The notes beneath the pieces are model-generated. The model was not told the origin of the DNA. It searched no databases and saw only the letters and a list, made by a program, of their open reading frames with translations. Source: Citrobacter tructae (GTDB lineage: Bacteria > Pseudomonadota > Gammaproteobacteria > Enterobacterales > Enterobacteriaceae). Taken from it: 64,000 nt of DNA. The DNA is taken from positions 186,001-250,000 of the forward strand of contig NZ_CP038469.1 in assembly GCF_004684345.1 (NCBI RefSeq). Reading direction: 5' to 3'. The stretch's first letter is position 1; the number at the start of each line of letters is the position of its first letter. Positions 27,661 through 36,964 of this stretch are shown here, one piece after another. A program made the translations under genes and the position numbers.

Positions 27661-30330
27661 CTACAGCAAGCTCTTGACGTAAGCGTCAATGTCGCTGATG
27701 TACTTTTCTATACCTGGAGCATCTTTTTCTTGAATAAGATGTTCCAGCGTTTCACATAACTGCTTGCCGGGTACCAGATTAAGCATGGCAAACACGCCTT
27801 TCAGGCGATGGGCGGTTTGGGCTAACGCAGCGAAATCGCTGGTTGCTGCCTCAGTATACAACCTCTTAACATCATCCGGTACTGTGTCTACAAAGAGTGC
27901 ATAGTAACCACTGGCATGAAGTTCGGCGTTTTCATCTCCACCGAGGGGGAGTTCTTGGATCTCTTCCTGCGCCAGCTGCTCTTCTATTAGCTCGAGAACA
28001 GCTTCCTGCATGGCATTGCTCATATTAAAGTTGACGCGCAGCTGACCTGGGCCAATTTTGCGTACGCCAGACTCATCATCGCTTAAAAGCAAGCCCGAGG
28101 CAGTAAGATTAGACGGATTATCAGTTAAAAAGAGATCATATTCTTGACTACTTAACCGTTCATCGGGCGTGATGCAGGTGGCTCCCCAGTTTTCTAACTG
28201 ACGTAACACGATGCTACGTACATCACTGGAAGTGACATCAACCATCACGCAGACGTCATCCAACAGGCGCTCTTCAATGTCAGCGTGTTGGTCATGCAGC
28301 GGCATTTTAACATGGACGATGTAACGCGTTCCAAGTTCTTCACGCGCTTTGATATTCAGATGTCCGCCCAGTTTGCGGGCCAGCTGATCGCACAGCCAAA
28401 ACGTCAGCGGGTTGGCTTTACCATAGCGATCACCTTGCGTTTCATTAATGAACGGAAAATGCAGATTATCAATTTCATTCAACGCCACACCTTCGCCGGT
28501 ATCCAGAATACGGAAGGTCAGGCGCTCCGCTTCTGATTCATCCTGGTCAACGTCGAGGGTAATTTTCCCAATCTGTGTGGTGGTCACCGCGTATTGAATG
28601 AGCAGCAGCAGAATACGGCGCAGGGCGTCACGATCGCCACGGCGTTCATCGTTGGCGCTGAGGTGATTTTTAATCAGCAACTGCAAGCCTTTGCGTTTGA
28701 TGACCGGCAGAACATCAGGCACCACTTCATCAATTAATTCCTGAACGGAAAACAGCGTGGATTCGCTTTTCCAGGTGTCGCTCTCCAGAATATTGGCCAA
28801 CTGAATTTCATCGATCATTCGTACCAGCACATCGGCCTGATTTGCCAGTTTTTGGCTGTCAGGTGTATTGAGCGCAGCGGCGTCAACGGCCAGTGTTCTG
28901 ACCGGATCTTTCAGGGTGCTGCTGATATTTTGCATAAAGGCGGCGCGGGCCTGCTGGTTTTTCTCATACAGGCGCTGCGCTTGTTTCAGCTTCTTATTCA
29001 CCAGCACTTCTTTGTCCTGGTCGCGAATAATAAAGATTTGCGTGCGCGGTGAAATCTGGCTGCGGAACAGCCTGATTTCATACAGTTCATTATTGATGGT
29101 GGCCTGGATCACGCCCTGATGCTGTTCCGCCATGCTGGTGATGTTTTGCAGATTTAAATGTGGCAGCAGGTGGTCGGCAATTTTATTGCTGATGACTGTG
29201 CGATTGGCTTCCTGGTCGTGGACCAATAAACCCAGCGGCAGCAGCGAAACGATCTCTTCGTTAATTGCCCGCAGAATACGCAATTCATTATTGGCGGCAG
29301 GGTTTGGCGCCACGTCGGTCTGGCGGGCAGGGAGGTGGCGAAAGGTGGTATAGCCAAACAGCGCCAGCGCAAGCAGCGCGATGTTCAGCAAGAGCGGCAG
29401 CAGGATATTTTGCAATGTATCGAGCAGCAATGAGCCGAACGGTACTTGCCAGACCAGTCGCATATCCGTCGAGTTTAATGCCGAAGAGATCTCAATTTTG
29501 GCGTTATTGAAGCTGATACTGACGCTGTCAGGCGACTCTTTGTCGCTACTATGATCGATCGTCGAAGTGGCATCAGGTTCCAGGTGGAAACTGTCCAGCG
29601 GCATGTCAGGCGGGATCAGATCATTAATGGGCAGGTCAAAGGCCACCACGGTAGCCAGATGCCCCGGCTGATTAAAAGTGGTACGCAGCGTGAAGTAATG
29701 CCCGTTTTGCCAGACCAGACGGCGCAGCGAGGAGAAGCTTTCACGCTCATCCAGCGCATTGGCCTGCTGCAGCATTTCTGCGCGACGCGAATCGACAATA
29801 TTACCAATAGTCGATTCTTTAAAACCGGAGGTAAGATCTTTCAGAGGCAACGTCGAAATCAGGATCAGGCTGTTGTCCTGACCATTGAGATAATACATTG
29901 ACCACGGGACATTCTCGGCTCCCCACAGCGTATCCAGGTAGGTTGAGATTCGCTGGGTCATCTCCAGCGTCGAGCTGTCGTGCGAGCCGAAAATTAGCGC
30001 TTCAGTCTTTCTACGCGGTTTTTCAAGATAGTAGATATCTTGTTTAAGACGGGTTTCTTGCAGTCCATCTGCGGTAGCGGATTGAGGGGTGGCGGCAATA
30101 TTGTCATAGATTTGCCAGGTGACGTACCGCCAGGTATCTACTCGCTTATGGATGGCATGAGTAATATCGACAATCTGGTAGCTCTTATCTTTTAGCCAGG
30201 TGTTGACCGCGCTCTGGACCATCACGCCCATCATCACTAACAGCACAACGATCAGTAATAAGAAGAAACGGGTAATACTTCCCGGGAGCAGGGAGAATCG
30301 GGTAGAAGCCGTTGTGTCTGACTGACTCAT
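27661..30330 (-). CDS. rcsD: Phosphotransfer intermediate RcsD
   Basis: This 889-residue inner-membrane protein relays phosphate from RcsC to RcsB. Two membrane helices (about 17-40 and 305-325) bracket a periplasmic domain. A degenerate kinase-like core lacks the active-site His. The C-terminal Hpt domain has its phospho-His at residue 841 (TAHRLKGVFAML). E. coli RcsD is 890 residues. It is cotranscribed with rcsB on the minus strand; micF lies just upstream in the same orientation. Confidence 0.95.
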   Translation of the reverse strand: MSQSDTTASTRFSLLPGSITRFFLLLIVVLLVMMGVMVQSAVNTWLKDKSYQIVDITHAIHKRVDTWRYVTWQIYDNIAATPQSATADGLQETRLKQDIYYLEKPRRKTEALIFGSHDSSTLEMTQRISTYLDTLWGAENVPWSMYYLNGQDNSLILISTLPLKDLTSGFKESTIGNIVDSRRAEMLQQANALDERESFSSLRRLVWQNGHYFTLRTTFNQPGHLATVVAFDLPINDLIPPDMPLDSFHLEPDATSTIDHSSDKESPDSVSISFNNAKIEISSALNSTDMRLVWQVPFGSLLLDTLQNILLPLLLNIALLALALFGYTTFRHLPARQTDVAPNPAANNELRILRAINEEIVSLLPLGLLVHDQEANRTVISNKIADHLLPHLNLQNITSMAEQHQGVIQATINNELYEIRLFRSQISPRTQIFIIRDQDKEVLVNKKLKQAQRLYEKNQQARAAFMQNISSTLKDPVRTLAVDAAALNTPDSQKLANQADVLVRMIDEIQLANILESDTWKSESTLFSVQELIDEVVPDVLPVIKRKGLQLLIKNHLSANDERRGDRDALRRILLLLIQYAVTTTQIGKITLDVDQDESEAERLTFRILDTGEGVALNEIDNLHFPFINETQGDRYGKANPLTFWLCDQLARKLGGHLNIKAREELGTRYIVHVKMPLHDQHADIEERLLDDVCVMVDVTSSDVRSIVLRQLENWGATCITPDERLSSQEYDLFLTDNPSNLTASGLLLSDDESGVRKIGPGQLRVNFNMSNAMQEAVLELIEEQLAQEEIQELPLGGDENAELHASGYYALFVDTVPDDVKRLYTEAATSDFAALAQTAHRLKGVFAMLNLVPGKQLCETLEHLIQEKDAPGIEKYISDIDAYVKSLL

Positions 30331-30646
30331 TCGTGTTTAAGACCTGTTAGAACGATGCTTAAGATGAAGGGGCAGTATAAAGGGTAATGGATGAATTGCC
30401 ATACTCTCGCGACGCCGAACGCGCGGCATTTGTTTACCGCCCATTTTGTCGTCATCACCGTGCGCTACAATCTGTACAGCGAACGACGTCAGGTACAAAT
30501 AGAAATGTCGAAGATATGAATTTAACATTAAATAACAAGAAATTATTTGATGAGTTTAGATGCGCCTAATGCACGTCAAAATAATTAATAATCGTTATAG
30601 TTTTTCGGCGGTAGCACAGGACGGTCTGTTTTGTGTAAAGAAGGGT
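30331..30646. other. Spacer between micF and rcsD
   Basis: This 316-bp stretch has no supported gene. It must hold the rcsDB promoter, read on the minus strand. It is AT-rich toward micF. Short open frames here lack ribosome sites and family resemblance. I could not place a confident -10/-35 pair. Confidence 0.5.
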
Positions 30647-30744
30647 AAAAAAAAACCGAACGCAGAGCATTCGGTTGAAATAGGGGTAAACAGACATTCA
30701 TGAATGAATGAATGACGGTAATAAATAAAGTTAATGATGATAGC
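30647..30744 (-). ncRNA. micF: MicF antisense sRNA
   Basis: This roughly 98-nt Hfq-dependent sRNA base-pairs near the ompF mRNA start site and blocks its translation. The 5' end (GCTATCATCATTAAC) matches E. coli MicF, as does the central TGTCTGTTTACCCCTATTTC segment. A terminator hairpin (CCGAATGC / GCGTTCGG type) and a run of T residues end it. It is divergent from ompC, as in E. coli. Compared with the E. coli sequence as I recall it, a CATT unit is expanded to CATTCATTCATTCATG, making the RNA slightly longer. Confidence 0.93.
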
Positions 30745-31076
30745 GTTGCTATTTTAGTTGCGAGTGAAGATTTTTTTTTGTCATTCAGTGCTATGAGTTA
30801 TTTGAATGTAATTTGTTGATTTATATTGTAATGTGTATGATTCTTGACTATTTGTGCTTATTTTGCCCATTTCATGAATTAAAAAAAGTTCCGCCGTATT
30901 AATGTTTTGAAACATCTATGTGGACAAATGAAACACCTTAAAAGTTTTAGTATCATATTCGTGTTGGATTATTCTGTGTTTTTGCGGAGAATGAAGTTGC
31001 CGACTGGTTAATGTATGTAATCAGTATGCAGTGGCATAAAAAAAGCAATAAAGGCATATAACAGAGGGTTAATAAC
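30745..31076. promoter_or_regulatory. ompC/micF regulatory region and ompC leader
   Basis: This 332-bp AT-rich region separates micF and ompC. OmpR-like half-sites TTTTGAAACA (30904-30913) and AAATGAAACA (30926-30935) lie 22 bp apart just upstream of the expected ompC promoter. The sequence from about 30901 to 31076 closely follows the E. coli ompC promoter and its roughly 80-nt untranslated leader, and ends in an AGAGGG ribosome site. EnvZ/OmpR control of both ompC and micF is known for the family. Confidence 0.78.
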
Positions 31077-32174
31077 ATGAAAGTTAAAGTACTGTCCCTC
31101 CTGGTACCGGCTCTGCTGGTAGCAGGCGCAGCGAATGCTGCTGAAATTTACAACAAAGACGGCAACAAATTAGATCTGTACGGTAAAGTCGACGGTCTGC
31201 ACTATTTCTCCGACGATAAGAGCGCTGATGGCGATCAGACCTACATGCGTATCGGCTTTAAAGGCGAAACTCAGGTTAACGACCAACTGACCGGTTATGG
31301 CCAGTGGGAATACCAGATTCAGGGTAACTCCTCTGAAAGCGAAAATAACGCTTGGACCCGTGTGGCGTTTGCTGGTCTGAAATTCGCTGATGTTGGTTCT
31401 TTCGACTACGGTCGTAACTACGGCGTGGTGTATGACGTAACGTCCTGGACCGACGTCCTGCCGGAATTCGGCGGCGATACCTACGGTTCTGACAACTTCA
31501 TGCAGCAGCGTGGTAACGGTTTCGCGACCTACCGTAACACCGATTTCTTCGGTTTGGTTGATGGTCTGAACTTTGCCATTCAGTACCAGGGCAAAAATGG
31601 TAGCGTGAGTGGCGAAGGCATGACCAATAATGGTCGTGGTGCACTGAAACAGAATGGCGACGGCGTTGGCGGATCTATCACGTATGATATCGGCGAAGGC
31701 TTCTCTCTGGGTACCGCAGTCACCAGTTCTAAACGTACGACCGAACAGAACAACACTGCTAACTATATTGGTAATGGTGATCGTGCTGAAACCTACACTG
31801 GTGGTCTGAAATACGACGCCAACAACGTGTACCTGGCAGCACAGTACACCCAGACCTACAACGCAACGCGTGCGGGCACTCTGGGCTGGGCTAACAAAGC
31901 ACAGAACTTCGAAGCCGTTGCACAGTACCAGTTCGACTTCGGCCTGCGTCCGTCCGTGGCTTACCTGCAGTCCAAAGGTAAAGACCTGGGCCGTGGCTAT
32001 GACGACGAAGATATCGTGAAATATGTTGATGTTGGCGCGACCTACTACTTCAACAAAAACATGTCCACCTATGTGGATTACAAAATCAACTTGCTGGATG
32101 ACAACAACTTCACCCGTGATGCAGGTATCGGTACCGATGACATCGTAGCGCTGGGTCTGGTTTACCAGTTCTAA
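31077..32174 (+). CDS. ompC: Outer membrane porin OmpC
   Basis: This 365-residue general porin forms a trimeric 16-stranded beta barrel that lets small hydrophilic solutes through. A 21-residue Sec signal ends ANA, and the mature start AEIYNKDGNKLDLYGK is typical. The constriction-loop motif PEFGGDTYGSDNFM is present and the chain ends in Phe (VYQF), as needed for Bam-dependent assembly. Loop regions differ from E. coli (for example NGSVSGEGMTNNGRG), as expected for surface-exposed, phage- and antibody-selected loops. OmpF is a paralogue, but micF synteny identifies OmpC. Confidence 0.96.
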   Translation: MKVKVLSLLVPALLVAGAANAAEIYNKDGNKLDLYGKVDGLHYFSDDKSADGDQTYMRIGFKGETQVNDQLTGYGQWEYQIQGNSSESENNAWTRVAFAGLKFADVGSFDYGRNYGVVYDVTSWTDVLPEFGGDTYGSDNFMQQRGNGFATYRNTDFFGLVDGLNFAIQYQGKNGSVSGEGMTNNGRGALKQNGDGVGGSITYDIGEGFSLGTAVTSSKRTTEQNNTANYIGNGDRAETYTGGLKYDANNVYLAAQYTQTYNATRAGTLGWANKAQNFEAVAQYQFDFGLRPSVAYLQSKGKDLGRGYDDEDIVKYVDVGATYYFNKNMSTYVDYKINLLDDNNFTRDAGIGTDDIVALGLVYQF

Positions 32175-32192
32175 TCTGCGTTCATGTCAATC

Positions 32193-32215
32193 AAAGGCCC
32201 TGCGGGGCCTTTTTT
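32193..32215 (+). terminator. ompC intrinsic terminator
   Basis: A GC-rich hairpin (AGGCCC / GGGCCT with a short loop) is followed by TTTTTT, 20 bp after the ompC stop. It is a strong Rho-independent terminator. Confidence 0.9.
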
Positions 32216-32289
32216 AATGCCGTTTTTCTGACGTACAAACAACTATTTTTGGTGTACTCTTGCGCCCGTTTGTATAAGGGTAACTACAT

Positions 32290-33345
32290 ATGCATATGAA
32301 TTTTTGTCGTGCAGCGCTGCTGGCTGTAACGATCTTTTTTGTCGGGTGTGATGAAGCCCCGAAATCGACACAGACTCCGTCACCTGTTGCCACGGTACTG
32401 GAAGGTAAAACGATGGGCACCTTCTGGCGGGTTAGCGTGGTGGATGTCGATGCCAAACGTGCCGAGGCGCTACGAACGAAGATCCAGACGCAGCTTGATG
32501 CTGACGATCAGCTCCTGTCTACCTATAAAAATGATTCTGCGCTGATGCGTTTTAACCTGTCGAAAAGCCTGTCTCCCTGGCCGGTTAACGATGCGATGGC
32601 GGATATCATCACCTCGGCGCTACGCATTGGTGCGAAAACTGATGGCGCCATGGATATTACCGTCGGGCCGTTGGTTAACCTGTGGGGATTTGGTCCTGAC
32701 CAGCAGCCGCTGCATATCCCCACGCAGGAACAAATTGACGCCGCAAAAGCCAAAACCGGACTGCAGCACCTGAGCGTGATCAATGACACGCGGCAGAACT
32801 ACCTGCAAAAGGATTTACCCGATCTGTATGTGGATCTCTCAACCGTCGGTGAAGGTTATGCTGCCGATCATCTGGCTCGATTGATGGAGCAGGAAGGGAT
32901 CGCCCGCTATCTGGTGTCTGTTGGTGGGGCGCTAAACAGTCGGGGGATGAACGCCGAGGGACGCCCGTGGCGCGTGGCTATACAGAAACCTACCGATCGG
33001 GAAAACGCGGTGCAGGCGGTTGTCGATATTAACGGTCATGGTATCAGCACATCCGGTAGCTACCGCAATTACTACGAACTGGACGGTAAGCGCCTGTCGC
33101 ATGTTATCGATCCGCAAACCGGTCGGCCAATTGAGCACAATCTGGTCTCGGTAACGGTGATTGCGCCAACGGCGCTGGAAGCCGACGGCTGGGATACCGG
33201 ACTGATGGTGCTTGGAACCGACAAAGCCAAAGAGGTGGTACGTCGTGAAGGGCTGGCGGTCTATATGATCGTCAAAGAAGGTGACGGGTTTAAAACCTGG
33301 ATGTCGCCGCAGTTCACAAGCTTTCTGGTCAGCGATAAAAATTAA
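32290..33345 (+). CDS. apbE: FAD:protein FMN transferase ApbE (lipoprotein)
   Basis: This 351-residue periplasmic flavin transferase attaches FMN covalently to Thr residues of target flavoproteins such as Nqr or Rnf subunits. The signal peptide ends in a lipobox (FVGC, Cys20), so it should be membrane-anchored. The ApbE core is visible: GKTMGTFWRV, the SALMRFN and TDGAMDITVGPLVNLWGFGP segments, SVGGALNSRGMN, and SHVIDPQTGRP. Length equals E. coli ApbE. Its stop codon lies inside the Ada operator of the next gene. Confidence 0.95.
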   Translation: MHMNFCRAALLAVTIFFVGCDEAPKSTQTPSPVATVLEGKTMGTFWRVSVVDVDAKRAEALRTKIQTQLDADDQLLSTYKNDSALMRFNLSKSLSPWPVNDAMADIITSALRIGAKTDGAMDITVGPLVNLWGFGPDQQPLHIPTQEQIDAAKAKTGLQHLSVINDTRQNYLQKDLPDLYVDLSTVGEGYAADHLARLMEQEGIARYLVSVGGALNSRGMNAEGRPWRVAIQKPTDRENAVQAVVDINGHGISTSGSYRNYYELDGKRLSHVIDPQTGRPIEHNLVSVTVIAPTALEADGWDTGLMVLGTDKAKEVVRREGLAVYMIVKEGDGFKTWMSPQFTSFLVSDKN

Positions 33346-33352
33346 AAAGCAA
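33340..33352 (+). promoter_or_regulatory. Ada box upstream of ada
   Basis: AAT, 6 bases, GCAA at 33340-33352 matches the Ada operator pattern. It begins inside the last apbE codons and spans the apbE stop. Self-methylated Ada would bind here to activate ada-alkB. The ada ATG is 73 bp downstream and has an AAGGAG ribosome site at 33413-33418. Confidence 0.75.
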
Positions 33353-33424
33353 GATTGCGGGTTTTTACACTTTGCAATGCGGACACACTAAGGCTAAGCA
33401 CTATGCTTAACAAAGGAGTCCATC

Positions 33425-34489
33425 ATGAAAAATGTATATCGCGTAACGGATGATGACCGCTGGCAGTCTGTGCTGCAACGTGATGCACACGCCGACGGTC
33501 AGTTTGTTTTTGCCGTGCAAACCACCGGTATCTTTTGTCGACCGTCCTGTCGGGCCAAACATGCGCTGCGCAAAAATGTCCGTTTTTTTGCCGATGCCGC
33601 ACTGGCGCAGGCGGCAGGGTTTCGTCCCTGCAAACGCTGTCAACCTGATAAAGACAGCGCGCAGCAGCAGCGGCTGGATAAGATTGCCCGGGCGTGCCAG
33701 CTGTTGGAGCAGGAGACGCCGCTCACGCTGGATGCTTTAGCCCGACAGGTGGCGATGAGCCCGTTTCATTTGCATCGTCTGTTTAAAGCCACTACGGGGA
33801 TGACCCCGAAAGCGTGGCAGCAGTCTTGGCGCGCCCGACGTCTGCGTGATGCGCTGGCGAAAGGGGAGCCGGTAACCCAGGCTTTCTTGAATGCTGGCTT
33901 TCCCGACAGCAGCAGCTACTACCGGAAAGCGGATGAGGCGCTGGGCATGACTGCAAAGCAATTTCGTAAAGGCGGCGAGAAACTTGCGGTTCGTTATACC
34001 CTGGCGGACTGTGTACTGGGCCGCTGCCTGGTAGCGGAAAGTGAACGTGGGATCTGTGCGATCTTACTTGGCGACGACGACGCCACGCTGATATCAGAGT
34101 TGCATGAACTGTTCCCCGCTGCACATGGCATGCCCGCTGATACCGATTTTCAGCAGCATGTGCGCGAGGTGATCGCGGTCATTAACACGCGCAATACCTC
34201 ACTGTCGCTACCGCTGGATATCCGGGGAACGGCATTTCAGCAGCAAGTGTGGCAGGCGTTGCGCGATATTCCCTGTGGCGAAACGGTTAGCTACCAGCAA
34301 TTGGCTAATGCCGTGGGCAAACCGAAAGCGGTTCGCGCAGTGGCCAGTGCCTGTGGGGCAAATAAGCTGGCGATAGTGATCCCGTGTCATCGGGTGATCC
34401 GAGGCGATGGCGCGCTTTCGGGTTACCGCTGGGGCGTCGCCCGCAAGGCGCAACTGCTGCAACGTGAAACCACAGACGAGGAAAGATAA
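33425..34489 (+). CDS. ada: Adaptive-response regulator and methyltransferase Ada
   Basis: This 354-residue protein repairs methylphosphotriesters and O6-methylguanine and turns on the adaptive response. The N-terminal zinc domain has Cys38, Cys42, Cys69 and Cys72; Cys38 accepts the phosphotriester methyl group. An AraC-type DNA-binding domain follows (about 85-180, MSPFHLHRLFK). The C-terminal methyltransferase has the IPCHRVI active site with Cys321. All key residues are intact. The stop shares one base with the alkB ATG, so the pair is cotranscribed and translationally coupled. Confidence 0.97.
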   Translation: MKNVYRVTDDDRWQSVLQRDAHADGQFVFAVQTTGIFCRPSCRAKHALRKNVRFFADAALAQAAGFRPCKRCQPDKDSAQQQRLDKIARACQLLEQETPLTLDALARQVAMSPFHLHRLFKATTGMTPKAWQQSWRARRLRDALAKGEPVTQAFLNAGFPDSSSYYRKADEALGMTAKQFRKGGEKLAVRYTLADCVLGRCLVAESERGICAILLGDDDATLISELHELFPAAHGMPADTDFQQHVREVIAVINTRNTSLSLPLDIRGTAFQQQVWQALRDIPCGETVSYQQLANAVGKPKAVRAVASACGANKLAIVIPCHRVIRGDGALSGYRWGVARKAQLLQRETTDEER

Positions 34490-35139
34490 TGCTCGATCTC
34501 TTTGCGGATGCAAAACCCTGGCAGGAACCGCTGGCGTCTGGAGCGGTCATTTTGCGCCGTTTTGCGTTTGATTCCGCCCCTTCTTTATTACAAGCAATGG
34601 CAGCTGTTGCCAGACAGTCGCCGTTTCGCCAGATGGTGACTCCCGGTGGGTATACGATGTCGGTGGCGATGACCAACTGTGGCCAATTGGGTTGGACGAC
34701 CGATCAACATGGCTACTTCTATTCTCCAGTCGATCCGTTAACGGGATCGCACTGGCCGCCGATGCCGGACGTTTTTGTGGAGCTTTGCCAACAGGCGGCA
34801 ACAGCTGCGGGCTATCCTGACTTTCAGCCGGATGCCTGTTTAATCAATCGATATACACCTGGATCAAAGTTGTCATTGCATCAGGATAAAGACGAACCCG
34901 ACCTGCAAGCACCCATCGTTTCTGTATCGCTGGGCCTGCCGGCTATCTTTCAGTTCGGTGGTCTGAAGCGCAACGATCCGCTAAAACGTCTGCTGCTGGA
35001 GCACGGTGATGTGGTGGTATGGGGTGGGCAATCGCGCTTGTTTTATCATGGTATACAGCCGCTTAAGACAGGGTACCATCCGTTGACGACGGACTGTCGC
35101 TACAACCTGACTTTTCGCCGAGCCAGTAAAGAAGAATAA
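34489..35139 (+). CDS. alkB: Oxidative DNA/RNA demethylase AlkB
   Basis: This 216-residue Fe(II)/2-oxoglutarate dioxygenase reverses 1-methyladenine and 3-methylcytosine lesions. The iron ligands His131, Asp133 and His187 and the 2-oxoglutarate-binding Arg204 and Arg210 are all present at the E. coli positions. The N-terminal nucleotide-recognition lid is less conserved (residues 28-45). Translation starts on a TAATG overlap with ada. Confidence 0.97.
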   Translation: MLDLFADAKPWQEPLASGAVILRRFAFDSAPSLLQAMAAVARQSPFRQMVTPGGYTMSVAMTNCGQLGWTTDQHGYFYSPVDPLTGSHWPPMPDVFVELCQQAATAAGYPDFQPDACLINRYTPGSKLSLHQDKDEPDLQAPIVSVSLGLPAIFQFGGLKRNDPLKRLLLEHGDVVVWGGQSRLFYHGIQPLKTGYHPLTTDCRYNLTFRRASKEE

Positions 35140-35214
35140 AAATAAGAATTATTATTGCTGTCAGCGAAGAGATGTTTAAACTGCGGGCTGTCATTACTTG
35201 TCCGGGTTGTACAC

Positions 35215-36858
35215 ATGGAACTTTTACTTCTTGTCTGGCGACAGTATCGCTGGCCATTTATCAGCGTCATGGCGCTCAGCCTTGCCAGCGCCGCGTTGGG
35301 GATTGGGCTGATTGCGTTTATCAACCAGCGCCTGATTGAAACGGTCGATACCACGCTGATGGTGCTGCCGGAGTTTCTCGGCCTGCTGCTGTTGCTGATG
35401 ATTGTTACCCTTGGCTCACAGCTGGCGCTAACCACGCTGGGACACCACTTTGTCTACCGTCTGCGTAGCGAATTTATCAAACGTATTCTGGATACCCACG
35501 TCGAGCGCATCGAGCAGCTGGGTAGCGCCTCGTTGCTGGCTGGTTTAACCAGCGATATCCGCAATATCACCATCGCCTTTGTCCGTTTACCGGAGCTGGT
35601 GCAGGGGATTATCCTGACCGTCGGGTCGGCGGCGTATTTGGCAATGCTGTCGACCAAAATGCTGCTGGTGACGGCAATCTGGATGGCAATCACCATCTGG
35701 GGCGGATTTGTGCTGGTGGCGCGGGTGTACAAACACATGGCCACGCTGCGTGAAACCGAAGATAAGTTGTACAGCGACTACCAGACAGTGCTGGAAGGGC
35801 GCAAAGAGCTGACCCTTAACCGTGAACGTGCCGAGCACATCTTTAATCAGCTGTACGTTCCGGATGCCAAAGAGTACCGCCACCATATTATCCGCGCCGA
35901 TACCTTCCACCTGAGTGCGGTCAACTGGTCGAACATTATGATGTTGGGGGCCATTGGCCTGGTGTTCTGGATGGCTAACAGCCTGGGCTGGGCAGATACC
36001 GCCGTGGCGGCAACCTATTCGCTGACGCTGTTGTTCCTGCGTACACCGCTGCTGTCCGCCGTTGGTGCGCTGCCCACGCTGCTCACCGCGCAGGTAGCGT
36101 TCAATAAACTGAATAGATTTGCTCTGGCACCTTTCAAGGCGGAGTTCCCACGTCCCACGGCGTTCCCGAACTGGAAAACGCTCGAGCTGCGCAACGTGGT
36201 TTTCCACTATCAGGATAATGCCTTTTCCGTTGGGCCAATCAATCTGACGATTCATCGCGGTGAGCTGATTTTCCTGATTGGCGGCAACGGGAGCGGGAAA
36301 TCCACGCTGGCTATGTTGCTGACCGGGTTATACCAGCCGCAGTCCGGCGAGATTTTACTCGACGGCAAGGCGGTGGCTGTCGACAAACCCGAAGACTACC
36401 GCAAGCTCTTCTCCGCCGTGTTTACCGACGTCTGGCTGTTCGACAAACTGTTGGGGCCGGAAGGTCAATCGGCCAACCCGGAGCTGGTTGATAAGTGGCT
36501 GGAACATCTGAAAATGGCGCACAAGGTGGAGCTGAACGACGGGCGGATTCTCAATCTCAAACTGTCGAAAGGGCAGAAAAAACGCGTGGCGCTGCTGCTG
36601 GCGTTAGCCGAGGAGCGCGACATTATTCTGCTGGATGAATGGGCCGCCGATCAGGACCCGCACTTCCGTCGCGAATTCTACCAGGTGCTGTTGCCGCTGA
36701 TGCAGGAGATGGGCAAAACTGTCTTCGCCATTAGTCACGACGATCACTACTTTATTCATGCTGATCGCCTGCTCGAGATGCGTAGCGGCCAGCTAACCGA
36801 ACTGCTGGGCGATGAGCGCGACGCCGCCTCGCGTGATGCGGTAGCCCGCACCGCCTGA
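35215..36858 (+). CDS. yojI: ABC exporter YojI
   Basis: This 547-residue fused ABC exporter half-transporter has six membrane helices (about 10-310) and a C-terminal ATPase. Walker A is GGNGSGKST, the signature region reads LSKGQKKR and Walker B is IILLDEWAADQDP. In E. coli it expels microcin J25 with TolC. The ATG at 35215 (MELLLLVW) matches E. coli YojI; an open extension of 20 codons upstream is not conserved. No strong ribosome site precedes it, so it may depend on readthrough from alkB, 75 bp upstream. Confidence 0.93.
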   Translation: MELLLLVWRQYRWPFISVMALSLASAALGIGLIAFINQRLIETVDTTLMVLPEFLGLLLLLMIVTLGSQLALTTLGHHFVYRLRSEFIKRILDTHVERIEQLGSASLLAGLTSDIRNITIAFVRLPELVQGIILTVGSAAYLAMLSTKMLLVTAIWMAITIWGGFVLVARVYKHMATLRETEDKLYSDYQTVLEGRKELTLNRERAEHIFNQLYVPDAKEYRHHIIRADTFHLSAVNWSNIMMLGAIGLVFWMANSLGWADTAVAATYSLTLLFLRTPLLSAVGALPTLLTAQVAFNKLNRFALAPFKAEFPRPTAFPNWKTLELRNVVFHYQDNAFSVGPINLTIHRGELIFLIGGNGSGKSTLAMLLTGLYQPQSGEILLDGKAVAVDKPEDYRKLFSAVFTDVWLFDKLLGPEGQSANPELVDKWLEHLKMAHKVELNDGRILNLKLSKGQKKRVALLLALAEERDIILLDEWAADQDPHFRREFYQVLLPLMQEMGKTVFAISHDDHYFIHADRLLEMRSGQLTELLGDERDAASRDAVARTA

Positions 36859-36964
36859 TCTCCGTAAGCCGCCGGTTTTTTATTCATCCGGCAGCTTCGT
36901 TTATTGTTATTTACATAATTCGGCATCATGATTGATGGTATTTCATATCATGGATTTATGATTA

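Noticed and set aside
30390..30570. Short frames between rcsD and micF
   Set aside because: They lack ribosome sites and overlap the expected rcsD promoter.
30693..30716. ATGA-type tandem repeats as a possible CRISPR or satellite
   Set aside because: They are a 4-base run inside micF with no spacers. I saw no CRISPR array anywhere in the window.
36869..36894. Imperfect GCCGG / CCGGC hairpin after yojI as a terminator
   Set aside because: The stem is only five base pairs around a long loop, and the T run sits in the loop, so I did not list it.
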